A stretch of 64,000 nt of DNA from NCBI GenBank assembly GCA_002811645.1, contig PDIP01000069.1:6199-70198 (forward strand), read 5' to 3'. The notes beneath the pieces were generated by a model. The model did not search any database. It worked only from the letters and a program-made list of their open reading frames with translations, and was not told the origin of the DNA. Origin of the DNA: Corallochytrium limacisporum. Taxonomy: Eukaryota > Opisthokonta. Every line of letters begins with the position of its first letter. Position 1 is the stretch's first letter. The position numbers and the translations under genes were made by a program. This document shows, piece by piece, positions 51,197 to 61,886 of this stretch.

Positions 51197-54100
51197 TCAC
51201 TGGATCTTTATGTACGCCGGCGGATCAATGCGGTTCTTGACCACTTTGATTATCCACAAGGGGGTCACACTGATAGCTGTGATCACCACAACTTTCCACC
51301 AGAATTCACCAGTCTTGATAAAGTCCAGATCAAAGTACGTGGGCAGGAATACGATGCTAATCATGTAGATAACCAGACTGAGCAATTCCGCGAGGATCAT
51401 TGTCCAGTGCCAGCGGTGCACTCGGAGTGCCACCACTATCAGTTCTGTTAGGATTAGCGACGTGAAAGTAATGCTTACAATATGGAGCATTTCACTCTCA
51501 AACAGGAACAGAGCACCGAGCATAATTGCCGACCCCTGGTACACAGACACCAGGAACCAGCCCAAAAAGGTTTTCAGGCTCAGACTGCGACCCTTCACCA
51601 AGTCCTTGTACAGTTCCGGGAAAAGCAGGGCTTGCTCTGCATTCATATCCTCGTCTAGGACCAGTGAGAACACTGGCATCATGGTATAGACAGTGGCATA
51701 GCCCACGAGTAGCGCCCCCTGGTATATGGGCACAGCGGCGTAATAGAAGGTCGCACTAAAGATCGCCTGAATCACACTGATGATCAGACCACGATGAATC
51801 ACAAACTGCGACAGCGATGCACTTCGGCGGTAAGCATTGTGTCCGTGCCAAAGCAGCAGACGGGCGAGGTAGCGAAAAGACCCAATGCTAAAATCTGAAG
51901 CCAGACTGGCCTGCATCCCTTCCTTGCCGACCATACCAATGCCGACATCTGCAGCCTGAATCATGCTAACATCATTGCCACCATCCCCTATGGCGGCGGC
52001 GATCTTGTGGGTGTAGGATTTGACCAGAGTCGTAACCTCGGCCTTCTGAGTGGGACTGCATCGACAGGCCACCACTGTGGCCGCTTGACTGGCCAACGCG
52101 ATAAAATCTTCCTGCAGTCGACCGCTCAAACAAATTGCCAGAGACTGTCCGTCAATGATCAGCGGTGCACCCGTCTTGCGCGCGTATTCGTTGAGGGCGG
52201 CATGGGCCTCGGCGGCTGTGGTCAGTCCCTGGATGGTGTGAAAAGGTGACTTGCGGTCAATCAATCGACTGCTCTGTGCAATATTCGTGGCAGTCTCCAC
52301 CTTGTCACCGGTAAGCATCCAAATGCGAATGCCTGCGTTCCGGATCAACTCGATTGTTTGTTTAACATCTTCTTGTAACCGGTCTTCCACACCAGTTAAT
52401 GCCAGGAGCTGCAGATCGCTCTCAATCTCCGCGATGGCATCACTAATTTTTACATTTCGATCGACCATGGCGGCTCGGGCACTCTTCATGGACGCTGCAA
52501 ACGAGCGGTAGCGTTCCTTCGAGAGTTCGGAGCGCCCAAAGACGAGGGTGCGTAAGCCCTCGCGGGCCATATTGTCCGCCTCTTCGGCGAGCCAATCGTT
52601 GGCTGTAACGATTTGTGCCATGACACTATCAGCGCCTTTCATGTAGAAGAAAATACGGTCCGTCTGCTCGTCACGCACAATGATCCCCATACGCTTGCGT
52701 TCAGAACTGAAAGGGAAAGTGTCCAGGATTTGGTAATGATACTGCTGACCTGATTTGGTGTTCATGGTACCATTGTTAACCTTCTTCAGAGACGTTACAC
52801 CGGGGATGCTAAATTGTTCATCGGTAACGGAACCCGATCCCAATTCTAGAGTCATGCTCGTGAGGTCACGATAGTGCAATCGCAGGCCAACACCCTCCGC
52901 AAATTCCACCAGTGCAATCTCATCTGGACTGGATGCTTGATAGCTTACACCAGTGATTGTATCAACCGGCGTGACATTGTGGCACAGTGCCATGGCTACG
53001 ATAGCATCCGTCACATACGGGGCCTGTAGATTAGCTCGCCGAGTTGGTTTGATGGTTGTTGATGATGTCTGGACTGGAGCAGCCGGTGTGGTGGTGGTCA
53101 CAATTGCGTCAACGCTGTCCAAACTTCCCAAGAGATTGCCAACAGCCTGTGTAGTCTTGTTTTTGTCACCGTTGTCGCTATAGTCATGCTGCTGCCGCTG
53201 CTGCTGGTGGCGGGGTAGCGATTGTTGTCCCTGTTGCGCCAATTCGGACTGCCGACGCTCCAATTCTTCCTTGAGCACTACTGACACATCGTCGAACGCC
53301 TCCGAGTCATAGGACGTCAGGCCAATGTGGAACTTGCGGAAAATCATTTCATTCCGCGTCAGGGTACCTGTCTTGTCTGTCAGCAGGTACTGCACCCGTC
53401 CCAGTTCTTCTGGCAAGTTGCTGTTTCTAACCACGGTGTTCGGAATCTCATCGTCCTTCATTATGAAATAACTATGCACGATTTTAGCCATATCCAGGTT
53501 GACGCGCAGAGAGATGGGAATGATCTGGCTGAAGAGGAGGACAAATCTGAAGAGCACAATGTACCAAACTCCATAGAACCCGCGGAGGATGACCATCATC
53601 AGGGCCATGAGCAGTGTGAACACAAATAGAATCTTTGACAGGTCATTGACCTGTGTGTCAAAACGACCAAACTTGGACGGTACCGACGAGTTATTCATGG
53701 CAGCACGAGTCTCTGGGCCAGTGTAGATGACAAGGCCTATTGCCGTGCCTGCCGATAACACGGTGTTGGCCCAGAGCGTGTTTTCAATGCTGAGTGGGTC
53801 TTCAGATGGGGCGTTGGGGCCATGTTCTTCTGCTGCTGTCGACGACTGGCGGTGAATCATCATGCCACCCTGCCCTTGACTTCCACTGGTACTGGTACTA
53901 ATGTTGCTCCGCTTGAGCTGGGTTTCCGTCCGCTGCTGACCATGGCTTGCAGTGCTGAATGACTGCATTTCCACACCATGGCCTGGGTACTCGTGCATAC
54001 TTCCATGGTCACCATGGTCGCCAACAAAGTCCTCATCATCCACTAAGAACTGGTCTTCATGGTGTCCTATGCTCCCGCGCTCATGCGACGCGCGGCTCTG

Positions 54101-55297
54101 CGTACCGTGCCGAGAGTGGTGATGGCTGCCGTTCCGCAGGGGCGCGGCAAACGATGCCGATCCTCCGACAGTGTCACCCGATGAGGATGGTCCTTTAGCG
54201 TAGCCTTTGTTGCGTAGCATCCGCCCAACGAACGAATGGATGTTCTGATTCGGCGGCTCCGCTTCCACTACCGTGTCTCTGAGCCTGAGCACTTCCATGT
54301 CGTTGCGCAGACTCTGAGTTACGGGACATGCAAGTCGAATCTTCCAGTCCGTCTCACCGTCTAGTTGGTCGGTACGAATGAAGCAAGCGCCCGAAGCATC
54401 GCTGGTGCGCAGCAGCACGCAGTCCGCAGGCACCCGTTGATCCTTCTGCAATACCAGGAGCTGCCCCACACGGACATCCTCGGATCTGAGGGGCACGCTG
54501 CCGTCGGGGGTCAGCTGCGTGAACTCTTCTCTGTTAATCCGTCGGTCACGCTGGAATCGCAGAATGTCGTCGTAGATTTCCTTGGCCATCGTAACGCTTA
54601 TCACGAAGGCTAGTGGGCCCCAGTAAGTATACAGGTACCCTATTCGCAGAGCTGGAATGAACTGGCTTAAGCAAATGACCAGGAAATAAAAGTTAAGAAA
54701 GTAACGAAATTGCTCCCAAAGCACTTTAGGCAGGAACGTAAACACCGAGTATTTGGTATTATTGATACCATTTGACGGATAGTCAGGGCGTCGTTGTGGT
54801 GCATCAACCAAAAACCCACCGTCCTCTACTCCAGTGGCGCTCTTTTTACGTCCGCCGTGTGCTGCCCGACCGTTCGCATTGATCACACGTGCAGATGTCA
54901 GAGACAGGCGGCTGCGGCCGAAGCAGCGAAGCCAAAAGCAGCCACGGTGATTCCTTCCCTTACCACTAAACATCTCGGACCCACTGGTCCCTAATGCTTC
55001 GTCCATCTGTGCCTCACTGCTTAAGAGTATGGAAGGATTGTCTCCTTGGTCTCCGATCCCGGGCGTGTTGGCTCCTGACATTCGCGGGTCCATGTCATCG
55101 TCGTAATGGTCCATATCATGCCCATCTCCAGACATTCCTCGCTGCAGTCCTCCTTCATTGCCAACTGTTTCATATCCATCGCTACCGGCCGACGGTCCTT
55201 CGTCGAAGCGGTGGTATCCGCGTCTGTTTTGAAACAACGACCGTGTTGCGTTGAAACGATTGCTACGCTGACTATTATAGTAGCCTGACCCACTCAT
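51197..55297 (-). CDS. ATP9A: P4-type flippase ATPase, ATP9/Neo1 class
   Basis: A 1366-residue P-type ATPase. N-terminal 160 residues are disordered and polar. The core begins KYSVFTFLPKVLWEQF, the P4 entry signature. DGETDWKIR (Glu315) is the actuator loop in the form typical of ATP9/Neo1. The phosphorylated Asp641 lies in DKTGTLT. The hinge GDGGNDVSMIQAADVGIGMVG is intact. ATP9/Neo1 enzymes work without a CDC50 partner and move phosphatidylserine and phosphatidylethanolamine at Golgi and endosomes. Two large insertions set it apart: about 145 Ser/Gly/His-rich residues in the actuator domain (about 355-500) and about 60 residues in the nucleotide-binding domain (about 690-750). Human ATP9A is about 1050 residues. 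All catalytic motifs are present. Confidence 0.93.
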   Translation of the reverse strand: MSGSGYYNSQRSNRFNATRSLFQNRRGYHRFDEGPSAGSDGYETVGNEGGLQRGMSGDGHDMDHYDDDMDPRMSGANTPGIGDQGDNPSILLSSEAQMDEALGTSGSEMFSGKGRNHRGCFWLRCFGRSRLSLTSARVINANGRAAHGGRKKSATGVEDGGFLVDAPQRRPDYPSNGINNTKYSVFTFLPKVLWEQFRYFLNFYFLVICLSQFIPALRIGYLYTYWGPLAFVISVTMAKEIYDDILRFQRDRRINREEFTQLTPDGSVPLRSEDVRVGQLLVLQKDQRVPADCVLLRTSDASGACFIRTDQLDGETDWKIRLACPVTQSLRNDMEVLRLRDTVVEAEPPNQNIHSFVGRMLRNKGYAKGPSSSGDTVGGSASFAAPLRNGSHHHSRHGTQSRASHERGSIGHHEDQFLVDDEDFVGDHGDHGSMHEYPGHGVEMQSFSTASHGQQRTETQLKRSNISTSTSGSQGQGGMMIHRQSSTAAEEHGPNAPSEDPLSIENTLWANTVLSAGTAIGLVIYTGPETRAAMNNSSVPSKFGRFDTQVNDLSKILFVFTLLMALMMVILRGFYGVWYIVLFRFVLLFSQIIPISLRVNLDMAKIVHSYFIMKDDEIPNTVVRNSNLPEELGRVQYLLTDKTGTLTRNEMIFRKFHIGLTSYDSEAFDDVSVVLKEELERRQSELAQQGQQSLPRHQQQRQQHDYSDNGDKNKTTQAVGNLLGSLDSVDAIVTTTTPAAPVQTSSTTIKPTRRANLQAPYVTDAIVAMALCHNVTPVDTITGVSYQASSPDEIALVEFAEGVGLRLHYRDLTSMTLELGSGSVTDEQFSIPGVTSLKKVNNGTMNTKSGQQYHYQILDTFPFSSERKRMGIIVRDEQTDRIFFYMKGADSVMAQIVTANDWLAEEADNMAREGLRTLVFGRSELSKERYRSFAASMKSARAAMVDRNVKISDAIAEIESDLQLLALTGVEDRLQEDVKQTIELIRNAGIRIWMLTGDKVETATNIAQSSRLIDRKSPFHTIQGLTTAAEAHAALNEYARKTGAPLIIDGQSLAICLSGRLQEDFIALASQAATVVACRCSPTQKAEVTTLVKSYTHKIAAAIGDGGNDVSMIQAADVGIGMVGKEGMQASLASDFSIGSFRYLARLLLWHGHNAYRRSASLSQFVIHRGLIISVIQAIFSATFYYAAVPIYQGALLVGYATVYTMMPVFSLVLDEDMNAEQALLFPELYKDLVKGRSLSLKTFLGWFLVSVYQGSAIMLGALFLFESEMLHIVSITFTSLILTELIVVALRVHRWHWTMILAELLSLVIYMISIVFLPTYFDLDFIKTGEFWWKVVVITAISVTPLWIIKVVKNRIDPPAYIKIQ

Positions 55298-56032
55298 GGT
55301 TGCTTTTTCTGTCGGAGTGGTGTCTGTACGTCTTTACCAACTACCTTAGATGGTCTGTAAATGTCTGTTACGTCCCAGGCATGGGACGGATACATTGTTC
55401 CCGTCGCATGTTCCCCACTTTTGTAAACGTCGAACACCTTGTAAATTTCGATACTCTTATCTCTTTTCTTCATCCATTGTACCACACTTCGAACACAGCT
55501 GATCTCTTACATGAATTCTGTACTCTGTGGTTCTGGCGTTTTCAAATAGCCATAGATGAGACCTATTGTGTATGTTTCCCATTTTCTTGCGTTCCCCGAT
55601 GCCTTCCGACCCCGGAGTCTCACAGGCCCTCTGAGTTGGCGGGTCCGGTGATTCCTCGCGCCAGCAGTCACTCAGCTAGCTGCACGGGGACGAGAAGAGC
55701 AGCAAAATTTTGGCCCCTCCCGCAGGGGCAAAGAAACAACGAGTGGGGTAGAAGACGCGAAGCAACAAAGTACCCGAACGATAAGCAATTCACCTGATGC
55801 GTCCCAGGTTTAGCGGTCTGGGGGAGCGGGGCAGAATGGAGGTTTAGCAATACATGATTTCACATAGTCCCGGAGCCCACCCAAAAAAAAAAAAAATTAA
55901 AGGGAGAGGGAGTGGGGGGACCGAGAGAGAGTTAGGTAGCGATAAAAGCCAATCGATGAATCTGTCCAGGGGATATCGTTATTATGGGTTTAATAAATGG
56001 TCATTGTCGAAATGGGCCATCAAGGTTAACGT
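55298..56032. other. Intergenic between P4-ATPase and NFX1
   Basis: P4-ATPase promoter and NFX1 3' flank. A CGTCCC/GGGACG stem with a 6-base loop (55371-55388) lies about 75-90 bases before the P4-ATPase ATG. No gene seen. Confidence 0.45.
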
Positions 56033-59000
56033 TCAGTCGTCGACTCCCGCTGACTGTTCTTGCGCGTCCTGCTGCTGCTGCTGCTGCTGCTGATCACCAC
56101 CGGAACCATCTTCGCTGCTGTTGCCCTCTTCGTTACTGTTGCCCTCTTCGTCCGCGGCCTCAAGCGCGTCCCAAATGGTCCGCTCTTTCAGTTCACTCGA
56201 CTGGCTTCCATCAACCCCCTCAGCAGCATTGCTGCCGAAGGCGCCCGACTTCCTCGGCACACGGTGCCACTCCTCGCCGTTAGCATCTGTCATTGTTGTC
56301 GTGTATTGACTTGCTGCCGCCCTGGTTCCTGACTCGAACCATTCGTCCGCCGCTTCGTGCGCAGTGCCATCGCCACTGGATGCCCGCTGTGCGCCGTCGG
56401 CGGCTATGGCTTCGAACAGTGACGCTGGCTGATCGGCAGCAATCGTGGCCGAGGCCATGGACTCGCGCAGTTCACGGACCTCCTGCTCCTCTTGCAATGA
56501 CCGGAACAGACGCAGATCCCGCGCCGCCTGGCTCAAGACCATTGACGGAATTGCGCACTCCGGCGTACGCCAGACCCGCACGCTACGACGCGGTTCCGGG
56601 TCAATGCTCTCAGATTCCAGGCGATAGACCTCTGCAAGCTGGTGAACGAGATCACGTTTCAGACGGCTCATCACTGGCAGATCCATCAAAGGTGGCCGTC
56701 CCCTGTCAGTGACGAAGCGATTGAGCGTCTGTTCAACGTCGAGGATGAAGTCGGACTGTGGTCCACGATCATGCACTGCTCGGAGCAACTCGTCCGGATA
56801 CTTAGGAACGTGTTGCAATTGTCCAGCACGGTGTCCGCCGGCACCGCTGCCGTCGCCATCGATTCTCAGAGCCTCGGCCATATCCCGATCCCGTCGCAGC
56901 TTTTCGCATGCCAGGTCACAGCGCAGTTGCGGGGGCCACAGCGTGTAGACATTGGAGTTGCGTAGAGCAGACACATTGCTACTGGTGTGGCTAAGTATTT
57001 TGTCTTCACCATTGGCGGCCTTCGCTCCTTCTGCCTTTGCAGCTATACCCCCCTCTGCATCTCCTGCCTCGGCCGCAGCGTCACTGTTGTGAACAACCGT
57101 CCCTGACTCCCACTCACCCGGATCCAACGCCTGCAGCGCGTCCTGTAGCACAGAGATGTCACCACCCTTCAGGCACCGCACCTGAGCATTCCTGCGTCCG
57201 CAACCACAGTGTGCCTTGATTTTCTCCTGGCACGGTAGCAGCGGGCACGGCAGCTGCGCGTGGCAGGGCTGGTGGCAGGAGTGCTCGCAGAGATCCCGTG
57301 GTGCACCACAGGTTTGTCCACAACACCGTTCATCCGGAAGTATACCTCCGGGGTAGAGCTCGCGCCGGTCGTCCGTCAAGCAGTCGCCGGCATGACAGAG
57401 TCGCTTGCAAACATGACGTCCACATGGCAAGAATTTTTTGCACTTTGCGCCACAGCTCACGCCAGCCTCGGCAATGTGGCACGGTACATTCTTGCGCAGG
57501 ACGTGACCACCCGCACAGCGACGTGTTACTCGCGCGTGACACGGCGCGCAGGGTCCATCAGGGTGACAAGTGTGCGTTGCAAGGTGTCCGCAGGGTTGCG
57601 CGCGTGGGCACGGCTGGTCGCAGACTGGAGGCTTTGTACCACAGGGCTGTGGGGGTTCCAGTCGCTGTGCACCGCAGGCGCAGGTTAAATCGTTCCATAT
57701 CGCGTGCAAACAGGGTGGACAGGGACCCTTATGGCAGCGCTTCTCGCAGGCATGCTGGCCGCAGCGCAACATTTTACCACAAGGTCGCTGGCAGTCGTGG
57801 AGAGCTGTCGAAAAGGCCCGCTTTGCCTGCAATGTCCTGGACAATCCGCTTTGGCTGGTGTGTTTCTTTCTGCCGCCACCGGTAGAGGCAAATGCGCCAT
57901 TGCCCGGGCAGCAGCGCAGATTGCAGCGATGGCGTCCACAGTCAAGGAGATCACCACACGGTTTCTGGCACTTTGGCTGGCGGCGAAGCTCTACCTTGGC
58001 ACTGAATGGCGCGTTGCCCTCTGGGTACCACGCGGGCAGAGTTATCGCAGCAATGAACTCCTCAAAGTTGTCCTGAGTACCAGTGTCCGTTGCTCCTCCG
58101 CCTGCTCTCACCGTCGTACCTGATGAGTCCCGCTGCTGCTCTGCGTCGGGAGATGTCGCTGCGGCCTGAGGACCGGACGCCGTCGTCATGCAAACTTCCG
58201 CACAGACGCCCTCCACCATTGTCCGACCGCAGCGGCACTGCGCTCTTATATACGCTTGGCACGGTGGGCACGGTCCATCCGTTTCCGGGTCATGACAAAG
58301 CGCCTGACACCCGTGGCCGCAGTCCAATTCCTTACCACAAGGTTTTCCGCAGCTGGGAATGGCATCGGTGCAGGCCGTGCGCTGGATTTCGTCCGGAAGG
58401 CATGTCTTGCCGCATGGACAGCGTGTTACCTGACTCGGAGCTCGAGGACAGACCCCACACGCGCCACGATGGCATTCACGTCGGCACTGATGCTTCTCGC
58501 AGTCGTATTTTCGGTTGCAGCGATTGCCACAGCTCCACTGCGACTCGACTAAACTAGGGATATCTGGAAACAGTCCGTCCTCGCTCAACTGTCCGTACAC
58601 GAAGTTGTCCTCCCCACACTCTAGCCTCCGGGAGTGTTGACCACAGAAGCACTCCTGTTCCTGCACAATACCACAACTCGGGGCGCATTCTCCAGGGTGA
58701 CAGATTCTTTCACAGCGGTGGATCCCGCAAGGCATTGGCCGACGGCATGTCGCCCCGCAGCTCGCAATGGAAATATGACTGCACTTCTGTTGGGTCGAGG
58801 TTACACCGCAGTGGCACGGGACAGTGATAGTTGACTGGCAAGGGGGGCATGGTCCGGCATGGCACTGGTGTACGCAAATGTGACCGCAGGGCACGAGCGC
58901 ACCGCCACCGTCTGTGTGGACACGATTGGTGGCGTCATTGCTATCATCCTCACTTCCTGCAATGACCGTCCGACGATGCAGTAACTTCCGAGCGCATGTC

Positions 59001-60076
59001 TCTCCGCAGGAATGGGCGTCGAGGTAGAAAGAATGCTGCGGATCAGTGGTTTTCCCGCAGAAACATCGATACCGCGTCGGATGGCGGGACTGGCCCGCAT
59101 TGCAATTCGGACAGCGCCAGTTCACGGTCACCTGTTTACCAGTCCCACTGTTATTGCCGACACCTCCAATCGCTGAGGCGATCTCTGTTGCCACATTGCT
59201 GCTACCCTGGAACACCGATGGTCCACCCACATTTTGGGTAGGTCTGCTTGACTTAGCCCACTGTCGAATGCACTTGAGATGGTACACCGCGTAGCAGGTC
59301 TCACAGCTCCAGATGCCTTGCTTCCACCGCACGTGCTCTGTACAAATATGACACTCGTGCTCTTCTTTATTCAGAGCAGTTCTCAGACCCCTGGCCAATT
59401 CTCCCAAAGCACTGTCTGTGTTCTTGTCCATGATATCACGGCCCTTGGACAGGCCACGGGTTTCATTCTGGCGTCGGGTGCGACCGGCCTTGATCCGGAC
59501 TTTCTGGTTGCTCTGGTCTATGTTACCAGCGGTCGATTCGTCTTCTATCGCTTCAGTTTTTATGGAATCATCGGTACTAATTGCCATCCGACTGGCAACA
59601 CCCACAGTCACGCCGGCCTTGCCACCGCGCCCGCGCCTTCGACGGTCGCTTCGGGACCTACGACCGCTCTTTTCGTTTTCGTTCTGAGGGGGCAATTTGA
59701 CATCGCTCTCTTTGCTGCCCGCAGCGTCGTTATCCTTGCTACTACTATTATCCCCACCAGTGTTGTTCTTCTGTGGCTTTGATTTCTGTAGCTGGCTGTT
59801 GGTGTTGGTGTTGGTGTTGGTGTTGCTACTGTCATTGCTGCCACTGTTCTGACCAACAGGCGCTATTTCCTTAATGGCACTGCCACCATCATCCTTCAGA
59901 CTCTTGGGACCTCCTCTCCGTCTCCCGCGGCCTCGATTTCGACCGCCTCGGTTACCACTCCCGCCAGCAGCCGGCACAGGGTTGCCATTGCCGGTATGGT
60001 CCGACGGCTGGCCGGTCGAGGGACCGGCTGCGACGGGTCCCACGTCCTCAACCATGACTGTGTTTTGAAAGAACAT
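56033..60076 (-). CDS. NFX1: NFX1-type zinc-finger protein with RING and R3H domains
   Basis: A 1347-residue protein. N-terminal about 230 residues are low complexity (Gly/Arg-rich, then a Thr-Asn repeat and basic runs). A RING-type zinc domain at about 240-330 (CHICTEHVRWKQGIWSCETC, then CPNCNAG) is followed by a series of NF-X1 fingers up to about 1010, with the recurring C-x-H-x-C pattern (for example CGHICVHQCHAGPCPPC and CGRHVCKRLCHAGDC). An R3H single-strand nucleic-acid-binding domain is at about 1107-1172 (FVTDRGRPPLMDL). The C-terminus ends in acidic and Gln-rich sequence. NFX1/FAP1 family members are nuclear regulators with ubiquitin-ligase potential and, in animals, bind X-box promoters and PABPs. 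No intron. Confidence 0.92.
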   Translation of the reverse strand: MFFQNTVMVEDVGPVAAGPSTGQPSDHTGNGNPVPAAGGSGNRGGRNRGRGRRRGGPKSLKDDGGSAIKEIAPVGQNSGSNDSSNTNTNTNTNSQLQKSKPQKNNTGGDNSSSKDNDAAGSKESDVKLPPQNENEKSGRRSRSDRRRRGRGGKAGVTVGVASRMAISTDDSIKTEAIEDESTAGNIDQSNQKVRIKAGRTRRQNETRGLSKGRDIMDKNTDSALGELARGLRTALNKEEHECHICTEHVRWKQGIWSCETCYAVYHLKCIRQWAKSSRPTQNVGGPSVFQGSSNVATEIASAIGGVGNNSGTGKQVTVNWRCPNCNAGQSRHPTRYRCFCGKTTDPQHSFYLDAHSCGETCARKLLHRRTVIAGSEDDSNDATNRVHTDGGGALVPCGHICVHQCHAGPCPPCQSTITVPCHCGVTSTQQKCSHISIASCGATCRRPMPCGIHRCERICHPGECAPSCGIVQEQECFCGQHSRRLECGEDNFVYGQLSEDGLFPDIPSLVESQWSCGNRCNRKYDCEKHQCRRECHRGACGVCPRAPSQVTRCPCGKTCLPDEIQRTACTDAIPSCGKPCGKELDCGHGCQALCHDPETDGPCPPCQAYIRAQCRCGRTMVEGVCAEVCMTTASGPQAAATSPDAEQQRDSSGTTVRAGGGATDTGTQDNFEEFIAAITLPAWYPEGNAPFSAKVELRRQPKCQKPCGDLLDCGRHRCNLRCCPGNGAFASTGGGRKKHTSQSGLSRTLQAKRAFSTALHDCQRPCGKMLRCGQHACEKRCHKGPCPPCLHAIWNDLTCACGAQRLEPPQPCGTKPPVCDQPCPRAQPCGHLATHTCHPDGPCAPCHARVTRRCAGGHVLRKNVPCHIAEAGVSCGAKCKKFLPCGRHVCKRLCHAGDCLTDDRRELYPGGILPDERCCGQTCGAPRDLCEHSCHQPCHAQLPCPLLPCQEKIKAHCGCGRRNAQVRCLKGGDISVLQDALQALDPGEWESGTVVHNSDAAAEAGDAEGGIAAKAEGAKAANGEDKILSHTSSNVSALRNSNVYTLWPPQLRCDLACEKLRRDRDMAEALRIDGDGSGAGGHRAGQLQHVPKYPDELLRAVHDRGPQSDFILDVEQTLNRFVTDRGRPPLMDLPVMSRLKRDLVHQLAEVYRLESESIDPEPRRSVRVWRTPECAIPSMVLSQAARDLRLFRSLQEEQEVRELRESMASATIAADQPASLFEAIAADGAQRASSGDGTAHEAADEWFESGTRAAASQYTTTMTDANGEEWHRVPRKSGAFGSNAAEGVDGSQSSELKERTIWDALEAADEEGNSNEEGNSSEDGSGGDQQQQQQQQDAQEQSAGVDD
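56069..56153 (-). repeat. Poly-Gln CAG tract and tandem 18-bp repeat in NFX1
   Basis: Eight CTG triplets at 56069-56092 encode Gln8. An 18-base unit (56118-56135, 56136-56153) repeats nearly exactly and encodes EEGNSN/EEGNSS. Both are likely to vary in length. Confidence 0.85.
59798..59826 (-). repeat. Hexanucleotide repeat encoding Asn-Thr
   Basis: GTTGGT units in tandem on the plus strand encode an (NT)n stretch in the NFX1 N-terminus. Confidence 0.85.
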
Positions 60077-60557
60077 TGATCAGGAATACATGTGGTATTT
60101 TTGGCCAGTGAAAGTGAACAGCATCATATAGCTGTGAAGCCAGTGTTCAAATTTTGCACCGTGGTGAAATGTTGTGAATGGACACCCATGTTCCGGGGGC
60201 TGAGAACGTGGGGAGGGTTGTTCCGGAGCGAGAACTCAGCCCCTTCCAGTGATGAGACCCACCAAGAACTCAGCCACATCGAAAAGCGCCAAGCCGTGGA
60301 ACGAAGAAATCAAGATTTCGTCCTAGCAAACAGACAGTAATGTTTCTCTCGTTCAGGTTATCTCATCTATTCAATCTCTGTAGATTAGTTTTGTCCTACC
60401 TATACTGCTACTGAATTAAATCAATACTCTCTAATCAAGTGTCGATCCTTACTTTTGACTCTTACCGGTCGCTCTAGAAAACCACACTACAGACCTTTGG
60501 GGCCTATTTTGTGCTTCAGCTTGCTCAATAAAGTCCCTTCGGTAGTTGTTGCCGGAA

Positions 60558-60661
60558 TATCGACCGGTAGCCTGGAGTTTAGTCCCCCCCGGGGGGGGAG
60601 GGAATTGAGGCTGGACAAGCCGGGGGAATTAAACTCCACCGTTCTTAGGGGCCGGTTGATA
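60558..60661. repeat. Nested inverted repeat
   Basis: TATCGACCGG (60558-60567) pairs with CCGGTTGATA (60652-60661) with one mismatch. TGGAGTTTA (60573-60581) pairs exactly with TAAACTCCA (60630-60638). C-runs near 60584-60590 oppose GGGGG at 60622-60626, while C7G8 inside is itself palindromic. This could be a miniature inverted-repeat element or a structured RNA. Confidence 0.6.
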
Positions 60662-61673
60662 GCGACTTGAGATGGGTTGCGGGCGGGTCGAATACACCGC
60701 GGCGGGCGCAAGTGGTGGTGGCCAACACGGCATCAAATCCACAGTCTCCGCGTTGTGCGGGCTTGTGATCTTGGGAACCCCCAAGACGAATCCGTTTCAA
60801 TTTTCTTAAGGAAGTCTTACCATGGTCCTATGATGTCCTTGCAATACATCGTCTGACTGTTTACTCAACGTCTCCTCTCGTCCAGTCGAATGCGACGGGT
60901 CGGTCTGCAAGGATATTTGTGAAGCAGTCGATCGCAGGTTTACGATTTCCGCAGAACATGATCCTTCCGTGTCCGTTCAAAACGTTCGTTCAATATCATA
61001 TGAGTGAATCATAGTTAACGTAGGTACTACCTCCAGAAGAACAATTGAATTTCACGTAGGCTTTTTGAAGGCTTCTCCCGCCAACTGTTACAAACACCGT
61101 CGCTGCGCACGGATCCAGGCAAGTAAGTTGTTGATGGGATTCGGGGAAGTGTTCGGAAGTAAGGAGAGCGAGTGAGTAAACCCACAAGGCTGTCCGTTGG
61201 GGGTTTTGTTTTCTGGCCCTAAGGGCATTCTCGAGAACCTTCACTAGCTGCTGATATTTGGGCTCGGCAAACTAATTAAAAACCTTTCTACTTCGTTGGG
61301 GCAGGGCTTTCGTTCCCTTTCCATTCGTTGTCGAGGGTCCAGGCTGTTTTGCATTGCATTCGTTGAGGTATCGAAACAGTTTCCAGGTACTTGCCAATCC
61401 TTCCCACTTTTGCCTGTTTTCCTTTTTTTCCTTTTTTTTTTTTTGCAGCCGCTGAACCCATTACTCCCGTGCGGGCACTCGAGATCTGGAGTGACGGAGA
61501 TCGAACCATGCAAAAGGGAGGGTGTGAGGTGGGAGACGGTGCGGCAAACCAGTCAAACAAGAAATAGACTCCCAACAACGGGGGTGTACTGAAACTATCG
61601 GTTACTGGGGATGGGAGACGGGAAACGGGAAAAAAGAGGAGGAGACGTTGGTAGTAGCTCTCTCTACCCCCAC

Positions 61674-61886
61674 NNNNNNNNNNNNNNNNNNNNNNNNNNN
61701 NNNNNNNNNNNNNNNNNNNNNNNNNNNNNNNNNNNNNNNNNNNNNNNNNNNNNNNNNNNNNNNNNNNNNNNNNNNNNNNNNNNNNNNNNNNNNNNNNNNN
61801 NNNNNNNNNNNNNNNNNNNNNNNNNNNNNNNNNNNNNNNNNNNNNNNNNNNNNNNNNNNNNNNNNNNNNNNNNNNNNNNNNNNNNN
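61674..61886. other. Assembly gap
   Basis: 213 Ns flanked by CTCTCTACCCCCAC on the left and CCACCCACCC on the right; both edges are C-rich low-complexity sequence. Confidence 0.95.
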
